DNA of 40,444 bases from Parafrankia discariae (lineage in GTDB: Bacteria > Actinomycetota > Actinomycetes > Frankiales > Frankiaceae): contig NZ_KB891239.1 in NCBI RefSeq assembly GCF_000373365.1, positions 1 to 40,444 on the forward strand. Reading direction: 5' to 3'. Positions 29,612 to 37,901 of the stretch are shown here, piece after piece; position 1 is the stretch's first letter; the number at the start of each line of letters is the position of its first letter. The notes under the pieces are model-generated. The model did not search any database. It saw only the letters and a program-made list of their open reading frames with translations, and was not told the origin of the DNA. Position numbers and translations under genes: made by a program.

Positions 29612-31348
29612 CTAAGGGCTGCTCCACAGTTCGGTGTAGCGCTGGGCGGAGGCGTTGTTGATGAAGAGGCAGGACGGCCCGAGCGGCCGGTACAGGTTGG
29701 ACCCGACATTCGGCGGCTCACAGGTGCTGTAGTAGTTCTCGTAGTACAGACCCTGGCCGGCGCGCGCATCCATCCAGTCGCGCATGAATGTGATGAAGTT
29801 CGGGTTGTCCCCGGCACCGTTCTCGTTACGTCCGCTCACGACCCCCCATTCGCCGATACCGAAAAGCTTGTTGTGGGAGCGGGCGAAGTTGTACAGCCAG
29901 GTGATGCCGCCGATCGCGTTCGCCTGGTTGTTGAACTCGGCGAGGGTGCGGGACGGCGGATAGTGGTCGTAGGCGTCGATGCCCACGATGTCCACCCAGG
30001 CGTCGCCCGGGTACAGGTCGAGCGGGTTATGGCTCGCGGGGTTCTGCGAGTAGTGCGCGTTGATGGTCCAGTCGAGCAGCGGGTCAGGCTCGGCCGTGGA
30101 GTTGATGGCGTCGGCGATCCGCCGCCAGCAGCCCACATAGGCGGACGGGTTGCTTCCCGACCACTGGTACCAGTTCCCGTTCGCCTCCCACGCGATACGG
30201 ATGATCGAGTTCTGCCGTCCGGTGGAGTTCAGTGTCTGGCCGAACGTGCGCCACTGCGAGTCGTAGGCACCCGACGCGCAGGCGGTGAGTGTGGCCCCCG
30301 AGTTCTCGGGGAAGGGAGGCACCGAGATGACGAGACGACCCGGCCAACCGGCGAAGTTGGCCTGGGTCCAGGACGGTTGAACGATGTTCTGCCAGTTGTT
30401 ACGGGAGACGAACACGTGGGCGAGATCGCATGGACTGCCCCGGCGCTCGCAGAACGCGTCCACGTTCTCCGCGTTCTGGATCGGATCCCCGTTCGCCCCG
30501 GAGAGCCAGGGTCGTGGTTCTGGCTGGCTCTGCTCGACGAACACCTCGGCCCGGTCGAACGCGACCCGGACACCACTGGAGTTCGGGTTGCGCCAACCGA
30601 TGTTGACGATCACCGCGGTGTGGATCCCGGGATTGAGGAGCCCGGAGTGGTAGATACGGTTCACGGCGCCGATCGCCGCGTACGTGTCGACGGCGGTCGG
30701 TGTCCCGCCGTCGACACCGATCGTCGCGACGCCCCCGGAGGGCCCCAGGACGCTGTAGATGTCGATCTGTGTCCCGGAGAACCGGAGCACCGCGCCGCTC
30801 GAGGGCTGGACCGACTCCCGGTAGCTGTTGTTGGGCGTGGCCGGGCTGCAACCCGTACACGCCGACCAGTCGCCGAAGTAGCTGACCTGGGAGATCCCCG
30901 AACCGATCGCGGTGTCCTCGATGACCGGCCCCGGCACCGTGACGGCCTGCGCGCCGTCGCCGCCGGTCACCGTCCCGGCCAACAGGGTCGGCGCGAGCAC
31001 GGCGAGACGCAGCATCGTCGATCGCAGGCGGGTCCGCCGCCGGCGACCGGCCGGGGCGCGGACGACCCGCTGACCGGTGTCGGTGGTCCCGGCGCCGCCG
31101 GCTTTCCAAACGTGGCTTCTCCCGCGGTTCTCCGTAGCGCTGGTGGTCGATTCGACCTGGTGTCCGGCGGGCGGCCCGCCGGCACGTGACTCCCGGCCGC
31201 CCGGACTCCCGGGCTGGGCCCGGGCCCGGTTCAGCCAGAGCGTGGAACGCCTGTGGCGACCGCGTCGCGCATGCTTCGGGTGGCGTTCGCCGGAGTTGGC
31301 AGCCTCCTGAGGCGATGTTCCCCGATCCGAAGTGATTTGTTGTGGCAC
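29612..31348 (-). CDS. secreted GH26-type glycoside hydrolase (mannanase-like)
   Basis: 578 residues from the GTG at 31348. An unusual 110-residue Arg-rich N-terminal stretch precedes a signal or anchor segment (MLRLAVLAPTLLAGTVTGG, 112-130); an ATG at 31015 would start directly at that signal, but the codon bias upstream looks coding. Next comes a carbohydrate-binding-like beta domain (about 150-265). The catalytic domain carries the expected acid/base Glu in RIAWEANGNWYQW (about 387) and nucleophile Glu in FGIGEWGVVSG (about 498), the GH26 pattern. Several Cys suggest disulfides. It is downstream of the AftD-like gene in a polysaccharide cluster, so it may trim the polymer. The GH26 assignment is from motifs. 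Confidence 0.75.
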   Translation of the reverse strand: MPQQITSDRGTSPQEAANSGERHPKHARRGRHRRSTLWLNRARAQPGSPGGRESRAGGPPAGHQVESTTSATENRGRSHVWKAGGAGTTDTGQRVVRAPAGRRRRTRLRSTMLRLAVLAPTLLAGTVTGGDGAQAVTVPGPVIEDTAIGSGISQVSYFGDWSACTGCSPATPNNSYRESVQPSSGAVLRFSGTQIDIYSVLGPSGGVATIGVDGGTPTAVDTYAAIGAVNRIYHSGLLNPGIHTAVIVNIGWRNPNSSGVRVAFDRAEVFVEQSQPEPRPWLSGANGDPIQNAENVDAFCERRGSPCDLAHVFVSRNNWQNIVQPSWTQANFAGWPGRLVISVPPFPENSGATLTACASGAYDSQWRTFGQTLNSTGRQNSIIRIAWEANGNWYQWSGSNPSAYVGCWRRIADAINSTAEPDPLLDWTINAHYSQNPASHNPLDLYPGDAWVDIVGIDAYDHYPPSRTLAEFNNQANAIGGITWLYNFARSHNKLFGIGEWGVVSGRNENGAGDNPNFITFMRDWMDARAGQGLYYENYYSTCEPPNVGSNLYRPLGPSCLFINNASAQRYTELWSSP

Positions 31349-31450
31349 CCCCGCGCCTCATCCCTTCGTCAGGGCCCGTGGTCGGCAAGCTCGTCGACCA
31401 GAGCCGCTCGTAGCCGATGACGCGGTGATGCTATACGGGGAGTGAGTGGA

Positions 31451-31470
31451 GACTACTCTCGGTGACTACT
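31451..31470. promoter_or_regulatory. GACTACT direct repeats upstream of the GH26 gene
   Basis: GACTACT at 31451-31457 and 31464-31470, 13 bp apart, about 105 nt before the start. A TATAGC on the minus strand (31430-31435) lies between them and the gene and could be the -10 box. Confidence 0.35.
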
Positions 31471-31518
31471 TGGCCGGAGATTCGGGGTGCCGTACCGGAC
31501 ATGCCCCGTCGGGCTTGG

Positions 31519-34500
31519 TCAGGTGCTGTGGCGGGGAGTGGGCGGGGGGGAGTACGGGTCGGGGGCGCCGGTCGCGGCGGTGCCGGTCGGCTCGGCCGGG
31601 GAGCCCTGGGGAGCGGGGGCGGCAGATCCGGGGATGGTTCCCGAAGAGGTCCGGGCGGCGGCGCGGGCCCGGACCAGAGAGACGATCATGTCGGCGGCCA
31701 GCAGGAGGACCGTGAGCCAGGAGACCACGGCGACCCGGTCGAACGCCGCCACCCACGAGCCGTTGGCCGGCAGGTCATGCCGGGCCTGCACCTGGAGGAC
31801 GTAGAGCGCGCTGAGGGCCAGGCACGCGGCGGGGGCGACGCGCAGCAGCAGCCGGGCGCGGGAGTTCCGCAGCGCCGCGGCGGTGAGCACGGCGACCACG
31901 AGACCCGCCGCCGGGCCGACCAGCACCGCGCTCGCCGCCCCGGTGGCCAGGGTCGTGAGCAGCGTCGACCGGCCTGAAACCCGGACGACCGGGCCCGACC
32001 CGGCCCGCCAGGGATCCGCCGTCGGCAGATCAGCCGGGCGGCCGGGCCCGGCGTTGCCCGCCGGGAGGTACTGGTAGCCGACGAGATGACGCCAGCTTCG
32101 GCCGCGGCGGCGCCGGTAGGCCCCGACCAGCAGGATCGCCAGGCTCAGGACGCCGGTCACGACCGACAGTTTCACGGCGATGCCGACGACGTGCTGCGGT
32201 GCCCAGTCGAGGACGACGGTGAAGCTCCCGGCGCTCGGGTCGATCCGCCAGCCGTTCGTGTACCCGTCGACCAGGTGGGATTCGCCGAGGTCCCGGCCGT
32301 CGACGCGGGCCGTCCAACCGGGGGAGCGGCTCTCGCCCAGCACGAGCCAGAACGACTTGCCCGGGGTCGCGGCGCTGACGTCCACCCGGAACGAGGTGTC
32401 GCTGGTCGCCTCGGCCCGCACGGTCGGTGCGGTCCCGCCCTGACCGCCGCTCGCGGCGGCCGCGGCGCCACCCGCGCCAGCGCCGGTGGCGGACGTGCCT
32501 GCCGCGGCGGCCGCGCCGGTGGCGTCGAGCCAGGCTCCACCGCCGGCCTCGGAGGCCAGCAGCAGCCGGTCGACGTCGATCCCGGTCAGCGCGCCGTTCG
32601 AGGTGCGCACCACGTGGTCGCCCGCGTTGAGGGTGATCGGCGTCCCGCAGGCCCGCACCGTCAGCCCGTCGCGGCCGGCGGCGTCCTTGATACTTCCGGT
32701 GACCTGGATCCCGACCGGTGCGCCGTCGATGGTCAGCAGGTCGGTGCGGCAGGGAGCGGGGATGTCCGCGGGGCCGGCCGCCGCCGTCGCGGCGACCCCG
32801 GGAACCGCGGTGATCGTCAGGCCGGCGGTGGCACCGATGACCGCGCCGGCGGCGTCACCGGTGGCGGTGGCGGTGGCGGGTGCGCCGGCGGCGCCGGGGG
32901 CGGTGGTCGCGGCGGAGGCGCGGCCCGTTCCGCCAGCGGTGCCGTCCAGACCCGGCACGGCGACCTCGGCGATGCCGACCGGGAGGTCCATCACCGCGCG
33001 GCTGATGGTGTCGACGCTGGTGACCGTGCGGACGTCGTCCACCACCAGCCGGATGGTGCTGCCGGTGACCGCGGGGAAGGTGAGGTTGACGGTCTGGGTG
33101 GCGTTGCGGGTCTGCGAGCTGACCGGCGAGTCGATGACCTGCGGGACGGCGACCGCGCCGACCCGGCGGCCGTCCACCATGATGCCGATCCTCGTCGGGA
33201 CGGAGTGCCGCCCGTCGGCGACGAGGGCGAGGTTCATCGCGGAGAACGTGACCGGGGTCGGCGAGGTGACCTGGAGCCACGAGCCGATCTGGTCACCGAT
33301 GCCGGGGCTCCACGCCGTGGTGGTGTCGCCGTCGAACGCGCTCGACGCGCGCGCGCCGAGCGTGCCGGGCAGCCGGCCGGACGAGGTCATCGTGGGCGCG
33401 GCCCCGGCGCGGCCCAGGGTCGCGTCGACGAGCTGGTCGGAGGCGTAGGCGGAGATCCGGGCGGTACCGGTGAGCGCGAACGTGCGGGCCGTGGGCAGCG
33501 TGAACGAGCGGGCCATCGTCGGCTCGGGGTCGCGGCGGAACGGCTCGGACGGGTTCGCCCGGTCGCGGGACACCTGCAGGCTCAGCCGGTGATCGAGAGA
33601 GGAGGCGCCGGCGGCGTCGAGGGTGTCGGTGGGCAGGCGCAGCACCTCCTCGGCGGTCAGCGGCTTCCCGTCGGTGCCGGGGATCTCCACCTCGGCGAAG
33701 CCGACGGCGGACAGCCCGTCGTAGGTGCGGCGCACGCCGAAGTTCGTGGCGTCGACGTGGACGCGCAGCGTGGTGAACGTCCGGGACGGGAAGTCGATGG
33801 TCTGGCCGGCCTGGGTGCGGGAGGAGTCCCGCAGGTCGACGGTGACGGGGGAGCCGCCGTCGAAGGTCAGGGTGACCTTGGTGATCCACCGGTTGCGCGG
33901 GCCGTTGAGCGGCTGGACGACCCGGATGTGGTCGGTGGTCGTCGGCTTCGCCAGGTCGACCTGCCAGGCGGCGCCCGCCGGGTCGGTGAACGCGCCGACC
34001 CGCCAGGCCGAGTCCAGGCTGCCGTCGATGCCCAGCACCGGGCGGTCGGAGACCCCGTAGGAGAAGGTGTTGCCGTAGTCGGTGGCGCGGACGTCCGCGA
34101 CCTGCGCCGCGGAGCCGGGGGCGTGCAGCTGGGCGACGGTCTGCGCCGAGTGGCCTGCGTCGGGGAAGAGCACCAGCCGGTTGTCGTTGGGGTCCTTCGC
34201 CAGCGGGGCGACACCGGGCTGCTCGACGTAGCCGAAGTTCTCCCGGATGCCCGTCCAGCGTTCGGCGCGCAGCCGGTTGGTGTCGCTGACCAGCAGCTCG
34301 GCGCCGTCGTCGAGAGCCTGGCGCAGCCGCTGCGGGTCGCCGGCGAGCTCACCGGCGTAGAGGACGGTGCGCCCGTCGTTGAGCACCGCGTCGAGCTGGC
34401 CGGTGGCCGCCGCGTCGACGAGGGCCTCACCGTTGCCGCTGACCAGCAGCGGGGCGTCGGTGCGCTCGGTGCGCACGATCGAGTGCGGGTCGTCCACGGC

Positions 34501-36564
34501 GAAGTCGGCGAGGGCCGGCGGGTCGATGACGTCGGCGTCGGTGCCCAGGGTGATCTCGTCGGTGTAGGGGATGCCCGGGTCCTCCAGCACCGGTGGCCCG
34601 AACGCGCGCGGCTCGGCCAGCCCGGCGGGGCGCTGGTTGGCGACGAGGTCCCAGGTCGCGCGCGGGCGCGGGGTCCGGAACCGTTCGTAGGCCAGGTTGC
34701 TGCGCAGCACGACGTCACCGGCGCTCATCAGCCGGGCGATGTCGGGGATCGAGGCCGGGTCGAGCACGCCCTCCTGCATCCGCCGGTCCAGCGAGCGCAG
34801 CAGGTCCACGGAGCCGGCGTCGCCGTAGGGGATGAGTTCGCGGACCACCGACGGGCGGTCCATCAGCCCGGACATCACCGGGTCGAGCGTCGTACCCCAG
34901 CGGTAGTGCGCGAAGTCCGCGCCGGGCAGCTCCAGCACCCGGGTCTGTTCCCCGGTCGCGTCGGGGGCCACGGCGTCCAGCGCGCTGGCCAGCTCCTGCT
35001 CGTAGCCGGGGATGTCCTCGGGTCGGTCCAGCAGCGGCTCGATGAAGTGCCCGCGGAACAGCGGCGACATGTTCAGCACCAGCAGCAGCGCCACTCCGCC
35101 GAACGCCAGCGCCGGCACCGCGTGCCCGCGCAGCCGCAGCCGCAGCGCACCGGCCCCGGACCGCGAGATACCGGCCGCGGACGACGGGCCCGCCCCGGCC
35201 CGGGCCCGGCGGGCCGCGTACCACTGGTCCAGCACGGCGAGCCCGCCGGCGAGCAGCACCGACAGCCCCAGGACGACCATCGGCACGGCCCGTGGCAGCG
35301 ACCGCAGGGCCAGGCCCGCGGTGGAGCCCTCGGCGAAGTCGCGGAACAGCCGGCCCAGCGGCGACGGATGGTCGTACGGGTACACGCCGACCGAGATCGT
35401 CGTGCCCAGCGTGATCAGCGCCACGAAGTAGGCGCGCTGCCCCCACCGCAGGCAGGAAGCCGCGACCAGGGCCAGGATCGGCACCGCGAAGCTGATCGTG
35501 ATGATCACCAGGCTGCCGGTGTAGTCCCTGGCCGGGCCGATCCACAGGCCGAGCGCGTCCTCGCCGTAGAAGAACCAGTTACCCAGGCCGCGCAGCACCT
35601 CGGACGCCTGCGAGCTGCTCGCCACGGTCTTCACCGTCTCGGTGAAGGCGAGCACGTTCAGCCCGTAGCCGGCCTGGGTGTACAGACCGGCCATCCACCA
35701 CGCGGACGTCACGATGATCAACAGGACCGCCCGCCCGCACAGGGTGAGGGCGGTGCCGAGGCGGACCTCCCGGGTGCCCCACACCGCGAACGGCACCCAC
35801 AGCAGCGGCGCGAACAGGATGAAGATCAGGCTGGACGCGTTGATGCTGCCGATCAGGGTGACCATCAGCGCGAACGCCGCCGGCCAGCGCCAGCCCGTGC
35901 GCCAGCGCACCAGGCGCGGGGTGTCCGCGGGGCGGGAGCGGTGGTCCGCGCCGGCCTCGCGCAGACCCCGCACGGTGATGCCGATCAGCCAGCCCAGGCC
36001 GGCGTACGGCAGCAGGATGGCCGAGATCCGCGCCTCGTACTCCAGCGTGTACGGGGTGAGCATGTACCCGAGGGCCGCGATGAACGCGAAGCGGTTCGCC
36101 CAGCCGAACGTGCGCAGCAGGAACAGCACGCCGGCGCCGGCGCCGAACAGGATCGAGCCCGTCCACAGCCGCTGCGCCACCCAGTCGGGCAGCCCGGCGA
36201 GCTGGGCGAGCCAGTAGAAGGCACCCTGCGGGAACAGATAGCCGATGTTCTGGTGGGTGACGGTCCCCATGCCGACGTCGGGGTCCCACATCGACACCGC
36301 GCGGGCCAGCATCCGGCCCGGGTCGAGGTAGAGGTAGGCCTTCGTGTCGGCGCCGATCCGCCCCGGCGCCGTCGCCAGCAGCGGGATGTAGGCCAGCGCG
36401 GCGAGCACCAGCGCCGGCCAGGACGGCAGCAGCCGGCGGACCCGGCCGAGCCGCCCCTGGTGGCGCGGGTGGCCGGAGGGCGGCGCGCCGCCGGGGCCCG
36501 TCGTGGCGCCCGGGGCCGGCCCGTCGGGATGGGCGGCTCCGGACGCCGGAGCGGTCAAGGTCAC
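31519..36564 (-). CDS. aftD: AftD-like alpha-(1->3)-arabinofuranosyltransferase
   Basis: 1,681 residues. The GTG at 36564 overlaps the GT4 stop (GTGA), fixing the start although the frame stays open upstream. An N-terminal GT-C domain with about ten membrane helices (residues about 45-450) carries the loop GRIGADTKAYLYLDPGRML with acidic residues, the DUF3367 signature of AftD. A long extracytoplasmic part follows with two or three discoidin/CBM-like beta domains (TDHIRVVQPLNGPRNRWIT and later repeats), a Gly/Ala-rich linker (GAGAGGAAAAASGGQGG) and C-terminal membrane helices. Mycobacterial AftD adds arabinose branches to arabinogalactan and lipoarabinomannan from decaprenyl-phosphoarabinose. 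Here it closes a flippase-GT4-AftD operon. The length exceeds mycobacterial AftD (about 1,400). Confidence 0.88.
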   Translation of the reverse strand: MTLTAPASGAAHPDGPAPGATTGPGGAPPSGHPRHQGRLGRVRRLLPSWPALVLAALAYIPLLATAPGRIGADTKAYLYLDPGRMLARAVSMWDPDVGMGTVTHQNIGYLFPQGAFYWLAQLAGLPDWVAQRLWTGSILFGAGAGVLFLLRTFGWANRFAFIAALGYMLTPYTLEYEARISAILLPYAGLGWLIGITVRGLREAGADHRSRPADTPRLVRWRTGWRWPAAFALMVTLIGSINASSLIFILFAPLLWVPFAVWGTREVRLGTALTLCGRAVLLIIVTSAWWMAGLYTQAGYGLNVLAFTETVKTVASSSQASEVLRGLGNWFFYGEDALGLWIGPARDYTGSLVIITISFAVPILALVAASCLRWGQRAYFVALITLGTTISVGVYPYDHPSPLGRLFRDFAEGSTAGLALRSLPRAVPMVVLGLSVLLAGGLAVLDQWYAARRARAGAGPSSAAGISRSGAGALRLRLRGHAVPALAFGGVALLLVLNMSPLFRGHFIEPLLDRPEDIPGYEQELASALDAVAPDATGEQTRVLELPGADFAHYRWGTTLDPVMSGLMDRPSVVRELIPYGDAGSVDLLRSLDRRMQEGVLDPASIPDIARLMSAGDVVLRSNLAYERFRTPRPRATWDLVANQRPAGLAEPRAFGPPVLEDPGIPYTDEITLGTDADVIDPPALADFAVDDPHSIVRTERTDAPLLVSGNGEALVDAAATGQLDAVLNDGRTVLYAGELAGDPQRLRQALDDGAELLVSDTNRLRAERWTGIRENFGYVEQPGVAPLAKDPNDNRLVLFPDAGHSAQTVAQLHAPGSAAQVADVRATDYGNTFSYGVSDRPVLGIDGSLDSAWRVGAFTDPAGAAWQVDLAKPTTTDHIRVVQPLNGPRNRWITKVTLTFDGGSPVTVDLRDSSRTQAGQTIDFPSRTFTTLRVHVDATNFGVRRTYDGLSAVGFAEVEIPGTDGKPLTAEEVLRLPTDTLDAAGASSLDHRLSLQVSRDRANPSEPFRRDPEPTMARSFTLPTARTFALTGTARISAYASDQLVDATLGRAGAAPTMTSSGRLPGTLGARASSAFDGDTTTAWSPGIGDQIGSWLQVTSPTPVTFSAMNLALVADGRHSVPTRIGIMVDGRRVGAVAVPQVIDSPVSSQTRNATQTVNLTFPAVTGSTIRLVVDDVRTVTSVDTISRAVMDLPVGIAEVAVPGLDGTAGGTGRASAATTAPGAAGAPATATATGDAAGAVIGATAGLTITAVPGVAATAAAGPADIPAPCRTDLLTIDGAPVGIQVTGSIKDAAGRDGLTVRACGTPITLNAGDHVVRTSNGALTGIDVDRLLLASEAGGGAWLDATGAAAAAGTSATGAGAGGAAAAASGGQGGTAPTVRAEATSDTSFRVDVSAATPGKSFWLVLGESRSPGWTARVDGRDLGESHLVDGYTNGWRIDPSAGSFTVVLDWAPQHVVGIAVKLSVVTGVLSLAILLVGAYRRRRGRSWRHLVGYQYLPAGNAGPGRPADLPTADPWRAGSGPVVRVSGRSTLLTTLATGAASAVLVGPAAGLVVAVLTAAALRNSRARLLLRVAPAACLALSALYVLQVQARHDLPANGSWVAAFDRVAVVSWLTVLLLAADMIVSLVRARAAARTSSGTIPGSAAPAPQGSPAEPTGTAATGAPDPYSPPPTPRHST

Positions 36565-37901
36565 CGGGGCGCGCCCGAGCGCGAGCTCGGGGCGGGGCGG
36601 CGGACGAGTCGACGGCGGGCGGCCTCGTTGACCAGCGCGAGGTAGGTCGAGCGGGCGGTGTGCTCCCAGGTGAAGGTCGCCGCGTGCGCGAGCGCGCCGG
36701 CGGAGAGCCGGGTCCGCAGCTCGGGGTCGGACAGCACCCCGGCCAGGGTCTTGCCCAGGTCGTTCGGGTCCTCGACCAGCAGACCGGACACGCCGTCCGC
36801 GACGGCGTCGGTGTGCCCGGCGATCTTCGTCGCGACGGACGGCGTCCCGCAGGCGGCCGCCTCGGTGATCGTCATGCCCCAACCCTCTCTGGCGGAGGCC
36901 GAGGTGAGCACCCAGGCGCGCCGGTAGAGGTCGAGAAGACCCGCGTCGTCCACCCGGCCGACCAGGCGCAGCCAGCCGCTCGCGCCCGCCGCGGCGATGC
37001 GGGCCTCGAGCGCCGGGCGCTCGTAGCCCTCGCCGACGATCACGGCCTCCATCGCCGGGTGCTCGTCGTGCGCCCGGATCAGCGAGTCGATCAGCACGTC
37101 GAACCGCTTCACCGGCACCAGCCGGCCGACGGCGAGCACCAGCGGGCGTGCCGAGCGCTCCCCGGCGGGGCTGAACGAGGAGTCGATGCCCGGGGGGATC
37201 ACCGAGATGTTGCCCGCCGGCAGGCCGAGCAGCTCGATGATCTCGTCCCGGGACGACTGGGAGAGGGTGAGGATGCGGGTCCGCCGGTACAGCGGCGGCG
37301 CCAGCTTGAACTCGATGGTCTCGCCGACCTGGGCCAGCCCCCGGGAGAGCACCATCCGCCACATCGCGCCGTGCACGTGGTGCAGGAACACCACCCGCGG
37401 GCAGCGCGCCCAGACGGGGGAGAAGAACGGCATCCCGTTCCAGATCTCGACCAGGCCGTCCCACGGGCCGGTGCGGCCCAGCGCGCCGGAGGTGGCCGTC
37501 CGCGGGAACACCGAGTACCGGCCGGCCTTGCGGACGATCTGGTAACCGTTGCGCCGGGTGGTCTCGGGGTGGCCGGGTGCCTCGGCGGTGCGCAGGCTGA
37601 CGTCGACGCCCGCGGCGGCCCACCGCTCGGCGACCTTGTCGGCGTGCAGCTCGGAGCCACCCGCCTCGGGGTCGTCCAGATCCCGCCAGGCCAGCATGTG
37701 GATGCGGCGCATCCCCGAGGTCTCGACGAGCTCGGCCAGTGTGGGCTGCGCGGGCAGCGCGTCGGCGAGGCCGGCCAGCAGCCGCTCGGACGCCGCCGAC
37801 GGGGCGAACTGCCGGCTCAACGCGGACGTCTCGGTCAGGCCGGGTGTTCCGGTCAGGTCGGGTGTTCCGGTCAGGTCGGAGGTCCCGGGCAGCGTGCTCA
37901 C
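36561..37901 (-). CDS. GT4-family glycosyltransferase
   Basis: 446 residues from the GTG at 37901, which overlaps the flippase stop (GTGA). The first 65 residues are a poorly ordered leader containing repeats of DLTGTP. The GT-B fold starts at RRIHMLAWRDLDDPEAGGSE (acceptor domain). The C-terminal nucleotide-sugar domain has LVLAVGRLVPVKRFDVLIDS, then the EX7E-type region SAREGWGMTITEAAACGTPS. Cytosolic retaining enzyme; the donor is probably a GDP- or UDP-sugar. Placed between the flippase and aftD. Confidence 0.92.
   Translation of the reverse strand: MSTLPGTSDLTGTPDLTGTPGLTETSALSRQFAPSAASERLLAGLADALPAQPTLAELVETSGMRRIHMLAWRDLDDPEAGGSELHADKVAERWAAAGVDVSLRTAEAPGHPETTRRNGYQIVRKAGRYSVFPRTATSGALGRTGPWDGLVEIWNGMPFFSPVWARCPRVVFLHHVHGAMWRMVLSRGLAQVGETIEFKLAPPLYRRTRILTLSQSSRDEIIELLGLPAGNISVIPPGIDSSFSPAGERSARPLVLAVGRLVPVKRFDVLIDSLIRAHDEHPAMEAVIVGEGYERPALEARIAAAGASGWLRLVGRVDDAGLLDLYRRAWVLTSASAREGWGMTITEAAACGTPSVATKIAGHTDAVADGVSGLLVEDPNDLGKTLAGVLSDPELRTRLSAGALAHAATFTWEHTARSTYLALVNEAARRRLVRRPAPSSRSGAPR
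37834..37887 (-). repeat. 18-bp tandem repeat at the start of the GT4 gene
   Basis: Units at 37834, 37852 and 37870 (GTCAGGTCGGGTGTTCCG type), in frame, encoding the DLTGTP-like leader. It contains the CCGGTCAGGTC word seen at three other loci. Confidence 0.85.

Noticed and set aside
32086-36645. Long open frame on the plus strand opposite aftD (over 1,500 codons)
   Set aside because: Mirror effect of high GC at third positions of the real gene; its composition is Gly/Arg/Asp-rich without domains.
36565-37623. Extension of the aftD frame upstream of its GTG
   Set aside because: It overlaps the GT4 gene on the same strand and has no domain; the GTGA coupling fixes the start at 36564.
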